Assembly (NCBI GenBank): GCA_025353165.1
Contig: JANXRE010000017.1
Span: 41,005 to 105,004, forward strand
Direction of reading: 5' to 3'
DNA from: Acidobacteriota bacterium
GTDB taxonomy: Bacteria > Acidobacteriota > Terriglobia > Bryobacterales > Bryobacteraceae
Length of the DNA: 64,000 nucleotides
Shown here: positions 8,260 through 17,021 of the stretch, piece after piece
Layout of the letters: each line of letters begins with the position of its first letter
Numbering within the stretch: position 1 is the first letter of the stretch
Notes under the pieces: model-generated
The model's database searches: none
What the model was told of the DNA's origin: nothing
What the model saw: the letters and a program-made list of their open reading frames with translations, nothing else
Made by a program: the position numbers and the translations under genes

Positions 8260-9903
8260 TTCGCCGTTCTTCGCGGCCTGGATCATATGATCGGCGGCGC
8301 GGTAGGCCAACGCCTGGATGGTAGCGGTGGGCTGCTGCCGGGCCGAGGTCACGAAGTTGCTGCCGTCCACGATGAAGAGATTCGAAACGTCGTGCGCGCG
8401 GCTATGCGCGTTCACCACCGATCGCGCCGGGTCGTTGCCCATCCTGCAGGTGCCCATCAGGTGCCGGCTGGAGCTGAAGGCGTCCACTGGCTGTGTCCAG
8501 ATCTTCTTCGCGCCGGCGGCCTCGAAAATCTCGATCTGTTTTTTCCGCAGCCACTCCATATTGGCGATGTCGTCAGCATGGTTGGAGAACGTGATGCGCG
8601 TCGCGGGAAGTCCCCACGCGTCCTTCCAATCGGGGTCGAGCGTGACGGAGTTTCGCTCCATCGGTAGAGAGGTCGCGTGCGAGAGCAGCGACATGGTGTG
8701 GGTGAAGTACTCACCGATCATCCTCTTATACTCAGCACCCCACCTCGGCGCATCCGAGGGCATGCCGTTGAGCGCGAACCCCGCGGGGTAGTAGTCGAAG
8801 CGCGCGTCGATTCCGCCTCCGCCATAGAAGCCACGCTTCGGATCGGAGCGGTAATAGTCGTGTATGAGGCGCGTGACCTGGATGCCTTTGTACTCGTTCA
8901 GCGGGTGCTCGAAAAGGGCGCTCGACAACGAACCGTTGTCCCACATCAGGTTCCGGCCGACGAGTCCGCTCGAGTTTGCGAGGCCGTCTGGGAATCGCGA
9001 GGAGGCGGACATCAGGAGCAGGCGCGCGCTTTCCACGCCGTTCGCGCACAGTACGACGACCTTGGCGCGTTGGAAGACCTCTTTGCGTTTCGCGTCGAAG
9101 TAAATCGCGCCGGTGGCCCGGCCGCCTGCGTCCGTCTCGATTCTCCGGACGTAGGAGTCCGGGCGGATTTCGCAGCGCCCCGTCTTCTCCGCCACCGGTA
9201 TCACGCTGACCAGCGTGCTCGATTTCGATTTCATCTCGCAGCCGAAAGATTCGCAGAAGCCGCAGTGGACGCACGCGCCGCGACCGCGGTAAGGCTGCGA
9301 GAGGATCGCGACCGGGGCGGGGAAGGGGTGCAGTCCCAGTTTCTTGCAGGCCTTGTCGAAGATCACACCCGACGATTTCACCGGCATCGGCGGAAGCGGA
9401 TAGGGTTTCGAACGCGGCGCTTCGAACGGGTTCGCCCCGGCAAGTCCGGAAATGCCGAGGTCGTATTCGGCCTTGGTGTAGTACGGCTCGAGGTCCGCAT
9501 AGGAAATCGGCCAATCGGCGAAACTCGTACCCGGGACATCTCCGAACAGGCTGCGCTCGTGAAAGTCGGACTCATGAAAACGCCAGTAGTTTCCGGTGAA
9601 ATGGACGCTGCCTCCGCCGACCTGCCTTCCATATTCGATCGCCTTGAGCATCTTCGCGGGTTCGGCGTCCGTTTTGCGATAGGTCAGGGGCTGCGTTTGG
9701 ATGTCGTTGGTCAGGCCGGGCTGGAAGGTGTACTTGATCTCGTCGTGCGAGTAGTCGGTCTCGCGCAGGTACGGACCCTGCTCGAGCACGACCACCTGGA
9801 AGCCGGCCGTCGAGAGCTCCTTGGCCATGACCCCGCCCGCCGCTCCCGCGCCAATGACGAGGAAATCGACCGGGTCGGAAAATCGGAAAGTCGGACCGGT
9901 CAC
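8197..9903 (-). CDS. GMC-family FAD-dependent dehydrogenase (large catalytic subunit)
   Basis: 568 residues. The N-terminus has the Rossmann FAD motif VIGAGAAGGVMAKEL. GGGSVHFTGNYWRF is the flavin-region motif, a Cys-rich block CVHCGFCESFGCEMKS lies mid-protein, and SSRHLMGTCRMGNDP and the end block (FIVDGSNFVTSA) match gluconate/fructose/sorbitol-type dehydrogenases. It oxidises a sugar, sugar acid or polyol, passing electrons through a membrane or cytochrome partner; the substrate cannot be read from sequence. The start overlaps the stop of the subunit-3 gene by 4 bases, the usual pairing in these complexes. No cytochrome subunit is visible next to it. The last 20 residues (after about AAKNGELLHQ) extend past the usual family end and overlap the TPR gene. 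Confidence 0.88.
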   Translation of the reverse strand: MTGPTFRFSDPVDFLVIGAGAAGGVMAKELSTAGFQVVVLEQGPYLRETDYSHDEIKYTFQPGLTNDIQTQPLTYRKTDAEPAKMLKAIEYGRQVGGGSVHFTGNYWRFHESDFHERSLFGDVPGTSFADWPISYADLEPYYTKAEYDLGISGLAGANPFEAPRSKPYPLPPMPVKSSGVIFDKACKKLGLHPFPAPVAILSQPYRGRGACVHCGFCESFGCEMKSKSSTLVSVIPVAEKTGRCEIRPDSYVRRIETDAGGRATGAIYFDAKRKEVFQRAKVVVLCANGVESARLLLMSASSRFPDGLANSSGLVGRNLMWDNGSLSSALFEHPLNEYKGIQVTRLIHDYYRSDPKRGFYGGGGIDARFDYYPAGFALNGMPSDAPRWGAEYKRMIGEYFTHTMSLLSHATSLPMERNSVTLDPDWKDAWGLPATRITFSNHADDIANMEWLRKKQIEIFEAAGAKKIWTQPVDAFSSSRHLMGTCRMGNDPARSVVNAHSRAHDVSNLFIVDGSNFVTSARQQPTATIQALAYRAADHMIQAAKNGELLHQPSRAFRDTRLHPDSRV

Positions 9904-10454
9904 TCCTCGCCGCCCGGGAGCGCGTCGTAGTATCCGAACGGTGGTTCGAACGCCATTCGGTCGTCGAACTGGATGTGCTTCCAGCCGACCTTGTTGCGAT
10001 TGCCGCCGTAGCTCGGGTTGCCGAGAAAACCCATCAGCGTGTGAGTGCGGATCAGTTCGAAGAACTCGGTCTTCTCGATGGAGTGGAGCAACTCGATTTG
10101 TCTCTCGTGGGACAGCGAGGCGAAACTTTCCGACTGAGGGAACATTTCCAGACGCTGCCGGTTTATCTCCGCCATTCCCTTCCTGTACGCTTCCCGCTTG
10201 ACGGACTCGAAGGTCGCGAGGGCGCGGTCGATGAAGAAGATTACCCCGGCCTCGGTCGCGCCCGGACCGTCGCCCGACGGGATGATCTGCGCGGCGATCG
10301 CAGCCACGTCTCGCGCCGTTAAGGGGTCCAGCGTTTCCAAGCGGGTCTCGCCGTTGGCCGTCACCGCGTCATGCGCGTGCTGCTGCGCAGCGGCGATCTC
10401 CTGCCACGCCACCAACCCGAGCGAGCCCAGTACCCAGTCGCGGCGCGAGTGCAT
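9900..10454 (-). CDS. Gluconate 2-dehydrogenase subunit 3 family protein
   Basis: 184 residues with an N-terminal SRRDWVLGSLGL segment that resembles a Tat signal, followed by the helical subunit-3 domain: LTARDVAAIAAQIIPSGDGPGATEAGV, FIDRAL and a C-terminal FLGNPSYGGNRNKVGWKHI typical of this family. It is the small, probably exported partner of the GMC dehydrogenase just downstream (4-base overlap) and is thought to help carry the flavoprotein across the membrane. Begins 4 bases after the Gfo/Idh/MocA stop, so it belongs to the same transcription unit. Confidence 0.85.
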   Translation of the reverse strand: MHSRRDWVLGSLGLVAWQEIAAAQQHAHDAVTANGETRLETLDPLTARDVAAIAAQIIPSGDGPGATEAGVIFFIDRALATFESVKREAYRKGMAEINRQRLEMFPQSESFASLSHERQIELLHSIEKTEFFELIRTHTLMGFLGNPSYGGNRNKVGWKHIQFDDRMAFEPPFGYYDALPGGEE

Positions 10455-10458
10455 TCGT

Positions 10459-11763
10459 CTAGACTTCGAGCTTCCAGGGCGCGCGATAATGATATTTCAG
10501 ATGAGGCCGGATCTCTTCCTGGGCCACGGTCCAGTTCGCCTCATCCCAATCGAGACGGGTCTTGAAGCGCATCGAGAGGTTGGCCAGGATGCAGGCCGTC
10601 GAGGAGCGGACGCAGGTCTCGATGTCGCTGGTCGGGCGCTGGCGGCTCTTGATGCAGGCGATAAAGTTTTTCCAGTGGGGCACGTTCATCGAGCCCATCT
10701 CCAGGCTCTTCTCGTACGCGGCCGCGGCGACCTTGGACTTCTCGTTCGGGACGACCCAGCAGCCGCCGCGATTGAATACCATCGTCGCTTCCGTGCCATG
10801 CACCGATGTTCCGTAATCCTGCCCGAACATCGGCATGGTGTTCGCGGTGCGGCTCTCATAGCTGGCCAGGAATTTCGGGTAGACAAAGGTGGCCAACATC
10901 GTGTCCGGTGTTTCAACGTTGTCGGTTACATAGAACTTTCCGCCGAGCGTAGAGATGGTGGTGGGCATCACTTCGTTGAAGCACTGGTGTAACGGGTCGA
11001 TCAAGTGAACGCCCCAGTCCGTCATCGCGCCTCCGGCGTAGTCCCAGAAGTAGCGGAACGTGGAGAAGTGCGTGGGAGAGATGCCCCAGCGGTTTGCGTT
11101 GAACGCGACGCGCCGAGCGGGGCCCAGCCACATATCCCAATCGAGGCCTGCCGGCGGATCGGTGTCCGGAGGGTTGCCCCATTGCTCCTTGGGAGTGTTG
11201 CCGGCCTGCCAAGCGTGGCAGAAGGTGATCTCGCCGAGCACGCCACTCGCGACGATCTCCTTCGCCTTCTGGAAATATCCGCCGGAGCGCTGCATGGTGC
11301 CGGCCTGGACGACTCGATCGTACTTGCGCGCGGCCTCCACCATCTTCGGACCCTCGTCCACATAGACGCACACGGGCTTCTCGACGTAGACGTCCTTGCC
11401 TGCCTTGCAGGCTTCGACCGCCATGTAAGCGTGCCAGTGGTCGGGCGCCGAAATGCACACCGCGTCGATGGACTTGTCGGCGAGAATCTCGCGAAAATCC
11501 TTTACGCCTTTCAATTCCAGCCCGCCCCTGCGCGCCTGCGCCTGAGCGCGTTCGACGTACGGCTGATAGACGTCGCAGACCGCAACCGGCTGCGCCTCGG
11601 GTATCTTCATCGCGTATCCGAGGTTGCCCGAGCCCATGGCTCCGAGTCCGATGAAGCCGACGGCGACGCGATCGTTCGCGCCCCTCAGGTTTCCCGTGAA
11701 AATGTTGGTGGTCAAGCCGGCCAAGCCGGCGGCCTTCAGAAAATTGCGGCGGTTATTTCCCAT
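10459..11763 (-). CDS. Gfo/Idh/MocA-family oxidoreductase with Tat-like signal
   Basis: Start taken at 11763 because MGNNRRNFLKAAGLAGL gives an RR-type export signal directly before the NAD(P)-binding domain; an upstream in-frame start at 11919 would run into the adjacent membrane-protein gene. The protein is about 434 residues. VGFIGLGAMGSGNLGY is the nucleotide-binding glycine motif, AVCDVY follows beta-2, and DVYVEKPVCVYVDEG carries the catalytic-site EKP motif of the family. A C-terminal beta-sheet domain includes WDYAGGAMTDWGVHLID. Secreted Gfo/Idh/MocA proteins are abundant in acidobacteria and planctomycetes and usually act on sugars; substrate unknown. It lies between a membrane acyltransferase and the GMC pair. 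Confidence 0.88.
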   Translation of the reverse strand: MGNNRRNFLKAAGLAGLTTNIFTGNLRGANDRVAVGFIGLGAMGSGNLGYAMKIPEAQPVAVCDVYQPYVERAQAQARRGGLELKGVKDFREILADKSIDAVCISAPDHWHAYMAVEACKAGKDVYVEKPVCVYVDEGPKMVEAARKYDRVVQAGTMQRSGGYFQKAKEIVASGVLGEITFCHAWQAGNTPKEQWGNPPDTDPPAGLDWDMWLGPARRVAFNANRWGISPTHFSTFRYFWDYAGGAMTDWGVHLIDPLHQCFNEVMPTTISTLGGKFYVTDNVETPDTMLATFVYPKFLASYESRTANTMPMFGQDYGTSVHGTEATMVFNRGGCWVVPNEKSKVAAAAYEKSLEMGSMNVPHWKNFIACIKSRQRPTSDIETCVRSSTACILANLSMRFKTRLDWDEANWTVAQEEIRPHLKYHYRAPWKLEV

Positions 11764-11783
11764 TCGATTCCAGTTTATTCCGC

Positions 11784-12896
11784 TTAGACCTTGAGGAACC
11801 ACTTCTTGCGGTACATCCCGTATGCGATCGCGTACATCAGCAGGACGTACGCGATTGCGTAGAGTAGCGACGCGTTGACGGGCGATGCAAACGGGGCGAA
11901 CAGCGTCTGGTAGATCCACGTCCGGAGCGACATCTGTGTTGGCCCCGTTCCCCAGTGAATCGCGTTCAGGATCACATCGAGCAACTCCGACGCCATGTAG
12001 ACCGCGATCGCGTTCATGCCGAGAATCACGAATGGCCGCGTCGCGCGCTTATAGCCCATCTGGTCGACGATCCAAATCGACATGGCGAACATCACGAAAT
12101 CCAGCCCCGCCATGAACAGCGTGAACGAGTCGGTCCAGAGTTTCTTGTTAATCGGGAGCCAGATGTCGCAGATGAGTCCGGCCGCGATCAGCAGATTGCC
12201 CGCCAGGAATAGCCAGGTCGTGCGCTCCGCGAGATCGCGTTTCAAGCGGAGCAGGCTCCCGGCAAGAATGCCGAACAGAGCCGTCGCGATGGCCGGCAGT
12301 GTGCTGACGATGCCTTCCGGATCCCACGTCTTCGTGCCGGCGTAGTTGTGCGGCCCGAGGACGACCAGATCGATATAGTTCGACAGATTGTGGTCGGGGC
12401 GGAGGTCTCCCGGGCCGTAGCCGGGCACGGGCACCAGCGTCATCAGCATCCAGTAACTCGCCAGCAACCCGAGAATCCAAAGGACCTGGCCGCGCAACTT
12501 CGTCGTCAGATAGACGGCCGAGGCTGCGGTGTAGCAGATAGCAATTCGCTGGAGCACGCCGAAGAAGCGAAGCGTGTGCAGGTCGAAGAACGGGAAGCCG
12601 TACAGGAACAGCCCCAGGCCATAGAGGATCCCGGCCCGCCGCAGCACTTGCAGGAACAACTCGCGGCGGGATGCTCCGGCGGCGATCCGCTTTCCCAGCG
12701 ACAGTGTCATGCTCACGCCGACAATCCACAAGAACGACGGAAAGACCACGTCGGTGATCGTCCAACCATTCCACTCGGAGTGCTGGAGCGGAGCGTAGAC
12801 GTAGCGGCCGTCGCCCGCCGTATTGACGAGGACCATGAGCGCGATGGTCGCCCCGCGGAACGCATCGAGCGAAATGAGGCGTTCAGATTGTGCCAT
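11784..12896 (-). CDS. NagX/HGSNAT-like polytopic membrane acyltransferase
   Basis: About 370 residues from the ATG at 12896 (MAQSERLISLDAFRG); an alternative ATG at 12911 only adds five residues. SERLISLDAFRGATIALMVLVN is the hallmark opening of the heparan-alpha-glucosaminide N-acetyltransferase-like family (DUF5009/DUF1624). At least ten hydrophobic helices follow, with the conserved LQRIAICYTAAS and FVILGMNAIAVYM. Proteins of this family transfer acetyl groups to glucosamine-type sugars across the membrane or are linked to N-acetylglucosamine use; the exact substrate here is unknown. It sits upstream of a sugar-type oxidoreductase, 20 bases apart, in the same direction. Confidence 0.85.
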   Translation of the reverse strand: MAQSERLISLDAFRGATIALMVLVNTAGDGRYVYAPLQHSEWNGWTITDVVFPSFLWIVGVSMTLSLGKRIAAGASRRELFLQVLRRAGILYGLGLFLYGFPFFDLHTLRFFGVLQRIAICYTAASAVYLTTKLRGQVLWILGLLASYWMLMTLVPVPGYGPGDLRPDHNLSNYIDLVVLGPHNYAGTKTWDPEGIVSTLPAIATALFGILAGSLLRLKRDLAERTTWLFLAGNLLIAAGLICDIWLPINKKLWTDSFTLFMAGLDFVMFAMSIWIVDQMGYKRATRPFVILGMNAIAVYMASELLDVILNAIHWGTGPTQMSLRTWIYQTLFAPFASPVNASLLYAIAYVLLMYAIAYGMYRKKWFLKV

Positions 12897-12923
12897 GAAG
12901 CACACCATCATAGCGCGAGGGTC

Positions 12924-14660
12924 TCAGAGATTGGGACTCTCATTGCCGGAGACGACGTAATGCAGCAGCGGGTTCACGCCGGCGGCGGCAACGTCCGGCC
13001 TCGCCTGGAGATATGCACCGGTATCAAACGTCGGGGCGGCAATGCGTCCTTCCCGGTATCCCCGAAGGACGTAGTGCAACGACGGAGAAACGCCTGAAGC
13101 CAGGATGTCGGGATGGTTCGCCAGGTAAGCGGGGGCGTCAAACATTCGATCCCACGCGGCGCGCCTGCGCGGCTCGCGGGCGAGTCTCAACCACAGGGAG
13201 AGATTCTTCCAATGCCGCGATCCGGCCGGCGCCGATAACAAGAGGAGCAGGTTTCGAATGGCGCGGCCGGGCAAGCCGGGTGCTTGCGACGCTAAGACCT
13301 GCGTGAGTTTTGCGGACCACACGCCGAGTTCGTCGAGCCGGATCCCGTCCGCGACGGCCTGCGCCTCAAGACGTGCGATTTCAGACCGCAGTTGCAGGGC
13401 CTGCGCCTCAACACCTGCTATCTCTGACCGCAGTTGCAGAGCCTGCGTTTCAAGACGTGCGATTTCAGACCGCAGTTGCAGGGCCTGCGCCTCAATACCT
13501 GCTATCTCAGACCGGTGTTGCTCCGCCGCCTGCCACAACTGCAGTTGAAAACCGGCCGCCTCCCCGCGGCGCGCCTCCAGCAATTCCGCGAAGCGCCGGG
13601 TTCTCAGAAGGACCACGCTCGGCCAGTGCTCCTCGAATGCGCGGCGATGGCGGCTGAGCAACAGCGCCATATTCGCCATATAAGTCCCGGACTCGCGCAC
13701 GGTCGAATACATCGATCCGATCCGGACTCTGTAGTAGAAGAGAACCTCGGGAATGACCGCTGCGCCGTATCCCGACGCCAGGATTCCGACCCAGAAATCC
13801 CAATCCTCCATGCCGCGGAATTCCGAACAGTAGCCGTTTACTTTTTTCCACGCCTGGCGCCGGAATACACTCACCCCGACTGTCTGGTTCTCGACCAGCA
13901 TTTCGGGCAGGCGGGGATGGTCGTAGCGGTAGACCGCCTGCTCGTTGTCAAACGTGCGGTAGTAGCAACTCACATAGCCGAGCGCGGGATCGGAATCGAG
14001 AACCTTCGCGGCGCGGGCCAGCCAATCGGGATGCATGCGGTCGTCGGCGTCGAAGCAGCACAAGTACTCGCCCGCAACCGCGCGGATTCCCGCGTTGCGC
14101 GCCTCCGCCAGACCGGCGTTCCCCTGTTGCAGAACGGCGTATCCTCGCTCGATGAGGAATTCCAGGTAGGCGAGAGTGTAGGGGTCGGTGGAGCCGTCGT
14201 CGACGATCAGAAGGTCGAGTTCGGGCAAAGTCTGGCGAGCGATGCTGGCGAGCGCCTCGTACAGGTATTCGCCGAGATTGAAACACGTGACGACAACGGA
14301 AACGCGCGCGCCATGAGTGAATCGGGAACTGCCGCCGGTGGGCTCACGCATCCACAGCCGGGCGGTATTGAGGAGTGGGACGGAGGCCGCCATTTCGCCT
14401 GGTACGGGCCGGTGAACGTCGCGGTAGAAGCCCGCGAGGGTTCCGGCTTCCGGTTGTTGCGCATCGTCGAGCCGGTCGAGAATCCGATGATACAGCGCGG
14501 CCGCTTCCGCATCGCCGCGTGACTCGGCACCGGCGCGCAGATCCGAAAGCAGACGGCCAATCCGTTGGGTGGCCTCTTGGGGACTCGCCCAGTCCAAACC
14601 GTCCAGCCATGTTTCCACGCCGCCTTGCGCGATGCGTGCAGTGCTTTCATCTTCAGACAT
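12924..14660 (-). CDS. Family 2 glycosyltransferase with internal coiled-coil repeats and C-terminal YLxxxPDV repeats
   Basis: 578 residues. Residues about 119-330 form a GT-A domain: VSVVVTCFNLGEYLYEALAS, LLIVDDGSTD, CFDADDRM (metal-binding DxD region) and GMEDWDFW. From about 365 to 440 there is a heptad-rich coil made of 14-residue repeats (LRSEIARLE, QALQ), encoded by 42-base tandem repeats. The end carries two copies of a motif, AYLANHPDILASGVSPSLHY and AYLQARPDVAAAGVNPLLHY, seen in some cell-surface glycan proteins. No signal peptide; cytoplasmic transfer of a sugar from a nucleotide-sugar donor is expected, acceptor unknown. Diverges from the pyruvyl transferase remnant at 14725, another surface-polysaccharide gene, suggesting an old polysaccharide locus. 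Confidence 0.88.
   Translation of the reverse strand: MSEDESTARIAQGGVETWLDGLDWASPQEATQRIGRLLSDLRAGAESRGDAEAAALYHRILDRLDDAQQPEAGTLAGFYRDVHRPVPGEMAASVPLLNTARLWMREPTGGSSRFTHGARVSVVVTCFNLGEYLYEALASIARQTLPELDLLIVDDGSTDPYTLAYLEFLIERGYAVLQQGNAGLAEARNAGIRAVAGEYLCCFDADDRMHPDWLARAAKVLDSDPALGYVSCYYRTFDNEQAVYRYDHPRLPEMLVENQTVGVSVFRRQAWKKVNGYCSEFRGMEDWDFWVGILASGYGAAVIPEVLFYYRVRIGSMYSTVRESGTYMANMALLLSRHRRAFEEHWPSVVLLRTRRFAELLEARRGEAAGFQLQLWQAAEQHRSEIAGIEAQALQLRSEIARLETQALQLRSEIAGVEAQALQLRSEIARLEAQAVADGIRLDELGVWSAKLTQVLASQAPGLPGRAIRNLLLLLSAPAGSRHWKNLSLWLRLAREPRRRAAWDRMFDAPAYLANHPDILASGVSPSLHYVLRGYREGRIAAPTFDTGAYLQARPDVAAAGVNPLLHYVVSGNESPNL
13357..13524 (-). repeat. Four 42-base tandem repeats encoding a coiled coil
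   Basis: Units start at 13357, 13399, 13441 and 13483 on the plus strand (GCCTGCG at each start), spaced exactly 42 bases. Alternate units resemble each other more closely, giving an 84-base higher-order period. All are in frame with the glycosyltransferase (14 residues per unit), so gain or loss of units would change coil length without breaking the gene. Confidence 0.85.
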
Positions 14661-14724
14661 GGCGTGGGAACGGGATGGATCACTTCTGTTTTATCATTTC
14701 TGCCGTGCGTTAACCTCGTGTTGC

Positions 14725-15243
14725 ATGCAAATCCTGATCGAGAGCCCGCCCCACTATTTCAATATGGGCGACGTCGCGATGCTGCAGGTCTGCATGCGCC
14801 GGCTACGCGCCCTGTGGCCCGCCGCGCGCTGGATGGTCATGACATCCGATCCCGTGCCCCGGCGCGGAACCGGTGTTCGCGGATTCGCGCGATCTGGTTT
14901 TCGCGGGGCGGGTCCGGCGACGCCCTGTCCGGCCGGCTGGCGCGCCGCCGCGGAATGCCGGCCATCCCTGCTTGCGGCAGCCGCGAGGCAAATCGAGTTG
15001 ACCCGGGCGGCCTATGCGGCGATCGCTCACCTTGTGCAGCCCGGCGAGAGGGACGGCTGGCAGCCCCCGAATTACACGCCGGAACTTGTCAACGAGTGGT
15101 GGCGGCGCAGGCTGCATCGCGCCGCGATCGAATGCGGCGAAGTCACTCGATATCTCGCGAAGGTCGAGGAGGCGAGGGACTGGAATCACGAGCGAGCCGA
15201 GCGATTCGAGGCCGAGCTTCGGGTGGCTCGGCGCGGCGGCTGA
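14725..15243 (+). pseudogene. Decayed polysaccharide pyruvyl transferase-like gene (chimeric remnant)
   Basis: The frame from ATG 14725 begins MQILIESPPHYFNMGDVAML...LRALWPAA, a recognisable N-terminus of polysaccharide pyruvyl transferases (GD-AML motif and following helix). After about 45 residues the similarity leaves this frame: a block reading CPGAEPVFADSRDLVFAGRV lies in a second frame, and SGRLARRRGM in a third. The frame closes with an unrelated helical tail (LVNEWWRRRLHR, EEARDWNHERAERFEAELR) typical of the ends of some glycosyl- or methyltransferases. The gene is far shorter than the usual 350 or so residues. Best read as a frameshifted, internally deleted remnant fused to another gene's tail. 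Confidence 0.6.
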
Positions 15244-15281
15244 AAATCGCGGCCGCGCCGCGGGATAATAGCCGCATCCTC

Positions 15282-17021
15282 ATGAACTCCCGAATTGCCG
15301 CTGTTCTGCTGTCGGCCGCGGCTTTCTCCGCCAACCTGCCCAAGGAGGCGCTCCGCCCCGAGTCGTTCACGTATCAGGTGCCGGCGGAGGCATTGCGCGA
15401 CATGCGCGACGCCGTGTCGCTTTTCTCCAACGACCAGGGCACCCTGTTCCGGTTCTACAGCGGCGTCTCGCCATCGCGGCCGCGGGTCCTGCGGCAGTTT
15501 TATGCGGCGTGGGATACGGCTTTGGACGCGATTGACTTCGAGGCCTTGAACCACGACGGCAAGGTGGACTGGCTGCTGCTTCGGAACCTGATCGCCTCGG
15601 ACAGGAAGCGTTTGGACGCGCGCGAGCGACGAATGGACGAGATCTCCGGGCTCGTGCCCTTCCGGCTCGAAGTGGGTTCGCTCTGGGAGGCGCGCCAACG
15701 TGTGGACCCGATCGACCCCGCGAAGACAGCGGCCTCCCTGAACCGGATTCGATTGGATATCGAGGCGCTCACATCCAAGCTGCCGTCCATGCAGGTCAAA
15801 AAGACGACGGCGAACCGAGCGGCGGCGTCGGTCGCGGAACTGCGCGGGGTTCTCGATCGCTGGTACAAGTTCTACGACGGGTACGATCCGAATTTCTCGT
15901 GGTGGAACGCCGATCCGTACAAGCGCCTGGATACCGCGCTGCAGGCGTATTCGACTCAGATCCGGGACAAGCTCGTGGGCGTCAAGGCGGGCGATAAAGA
16001 CACGATTATCGGCGACCCGGTCGGACGGGCGCGATTGATCGAAGACCTGCAGGCCGAGTTCATCCCGTACACTCCCGAGGAACTGATCGCGATCGCCAAT
16101 ACCGAGTTCGCCTGGTGCGAGAAGGAAATGCTCCGAGCCTCGCACGACCTCGGTTTCGGCGACGACTGGAAGAAGGCCCTGGAGCACGTGAAGGGCTTGT
16201 ACGTTCCGCCCGGCGAGCAGGCGAACCTGGTGCGCAACCTCGCGCTGGAAGCAGCGGATTACGTTTCGAAAAACGATCTGGTGACAGTGCCGGCGCTGGC
16301 GCGCGAGATGTGGCGCATGGACATGATGTCCGCCGAGGCGCAGAAGAAGAACCCCTTTTTTCTGGGCGGAGACACGATCATCGTGTCCTACCCGCTCGCT
16401 TCGATGTCGCACGACGAGAAGATGATGTCGATGCGCGGGAACAATCCGTACTTTTCCCGCGCCACGGTGCATCACGAACTGATCCCCGGACACTGGCTGC
16501 AGGAATACATGAACAGCCGGTATCGAAGCTATCGCGAGTTCAATACCCCGTTCTGGATAGAGGGCTGGTCATTGTACTGGGAGATGCTGCTCTACGAGCG
16601 CGGCTTTGCGTCTTCGCCGGAGGACCGCGTGGGTTTTCTGTTCTGGCGAATGCACCGCTGCGCGCGCATCATCTTCTCGCTAAATTTCCACCTGGAAAAG
16701 ATGACCGCGCAGGAGTGCGTCCAATTTCTCGTAGACAAAGTGGGCCACGAGAAGGAGAACGCCGCCGGCGAGGTGCGCCGCTCCTTCGAGGGCGATTATC
16801 CGCCGCTCTATCAGATCGCCTACATGATGGGCGCGCTACAGTTCCGCGCCTTGAACCACGAACTCGTTCGCTCGGGAAAAATGAATGTCCGCGAGTTTCA
16901 CGATACGATTTTGAAGTTGAACCAGATGCCTGTGGAAATGGTCCGCGCGTCGCTGACCAACCAGAAACTGACGCGCGATTTTCACACGTCCTGGAAATTT
17001 GCCGGTGAGGTGAAGCCATGA
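15282..17021 (+). CDS. DUF885-family metallopeptidase-like protein, exported
   Basis: About 579 residues from ATG 15282, where a short hydrophobic signal (MNSRIAAVLLSAAAFSANL) begins; a longer in-frame extension upstream overlaps the pyruvyl transferase remnant and is not protein-like. The family signature VHHELIPGHWLQEY supplies a HExxxGH-type zinc site, and an acidic partner region follows (FWIEGWSLYWEMLL). DUF885 proteins are thought to be M2/M32-like zinc peptidases; few are characterised. Its stop overlaps the start of the DapA-like gene (ATGA), making it the first gene of the hydroxyproline operon, which suggests it may release hydroxyproline from peptides (inference). Confidence 0.85.
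   Translation: MNSRIAAVLLSAAAFSANLPKEALRPESFTYQVPAEALRDMRDAVSLFSNDQGTLFRFYSGVSPSRPRVLRQFYAAWDTALDAIDFEALNHDGKVDWLLLRNLIASDRKRLDARERRMDEISGLVPFRLEVGSLWEARQRVDPIDPAKTAASLNRIRLDIEALTSKLPSMQVKKTTANRAAASVAELRGVLDRWYKFYDGYDPNFSWWNADPYKRLDTALQAYSTQIRDKLVGVKAGDKDTIIGDPVGRARLIEDLQAEFIPYTPEELIAIANTEFAWCEKEMLRASHDLGFGDDWKKALEHVKGLYVPPGEQANLVRNLALEAADYVSKNDLVTVPALAREMWRMDMMSAEAQKKNPFFLGGDTIIVSYPLASMSHDEKMMSMRGNNPYFSRATVHHELIPGHWLQEYMNSRYRSYREFNTPFWIEGWSLYWEMLLYERGFASSPEDRVGFLFWRMHRCARIIFSLNFHLEKMTAQECVQFLVDKVGHEKENAAGEVRRSFEGDYPPLYQIAYMMGALQFRALNHELVRSGKMNVREFHDTILKLNQMPVEMVRASLTNQKLTRDFHTSWKFAGEVKP

Noticed and set aside
8677..9930. Plus-strand open frame of 417 codons opposite the GMC dehydrogenase
   Set aside because: No motif, Arg/Ala/Gly-rich, and entirely inside a convincing GMC gene with FAD and active-site motifs on the other strand.
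13357..13524. CRISPR-like regular spacing
   Set aside because: The 42-base units abut with no unique spacers and are in frame with a coiled coil in a glycosyltransferase.
13434..14522. Plus-strand open frame of 362 codons opposite the glycosyltransferase
   Set aside because: Antisense to a clear GT-A domain; no recognisable family.
14565..15281. N-terminal extension of the DUF885 gene
   Set aside because: The stretch is Arg-rich, overlaps the pyruvyl transferase remnant and lies before a good signal peptide at 15282.
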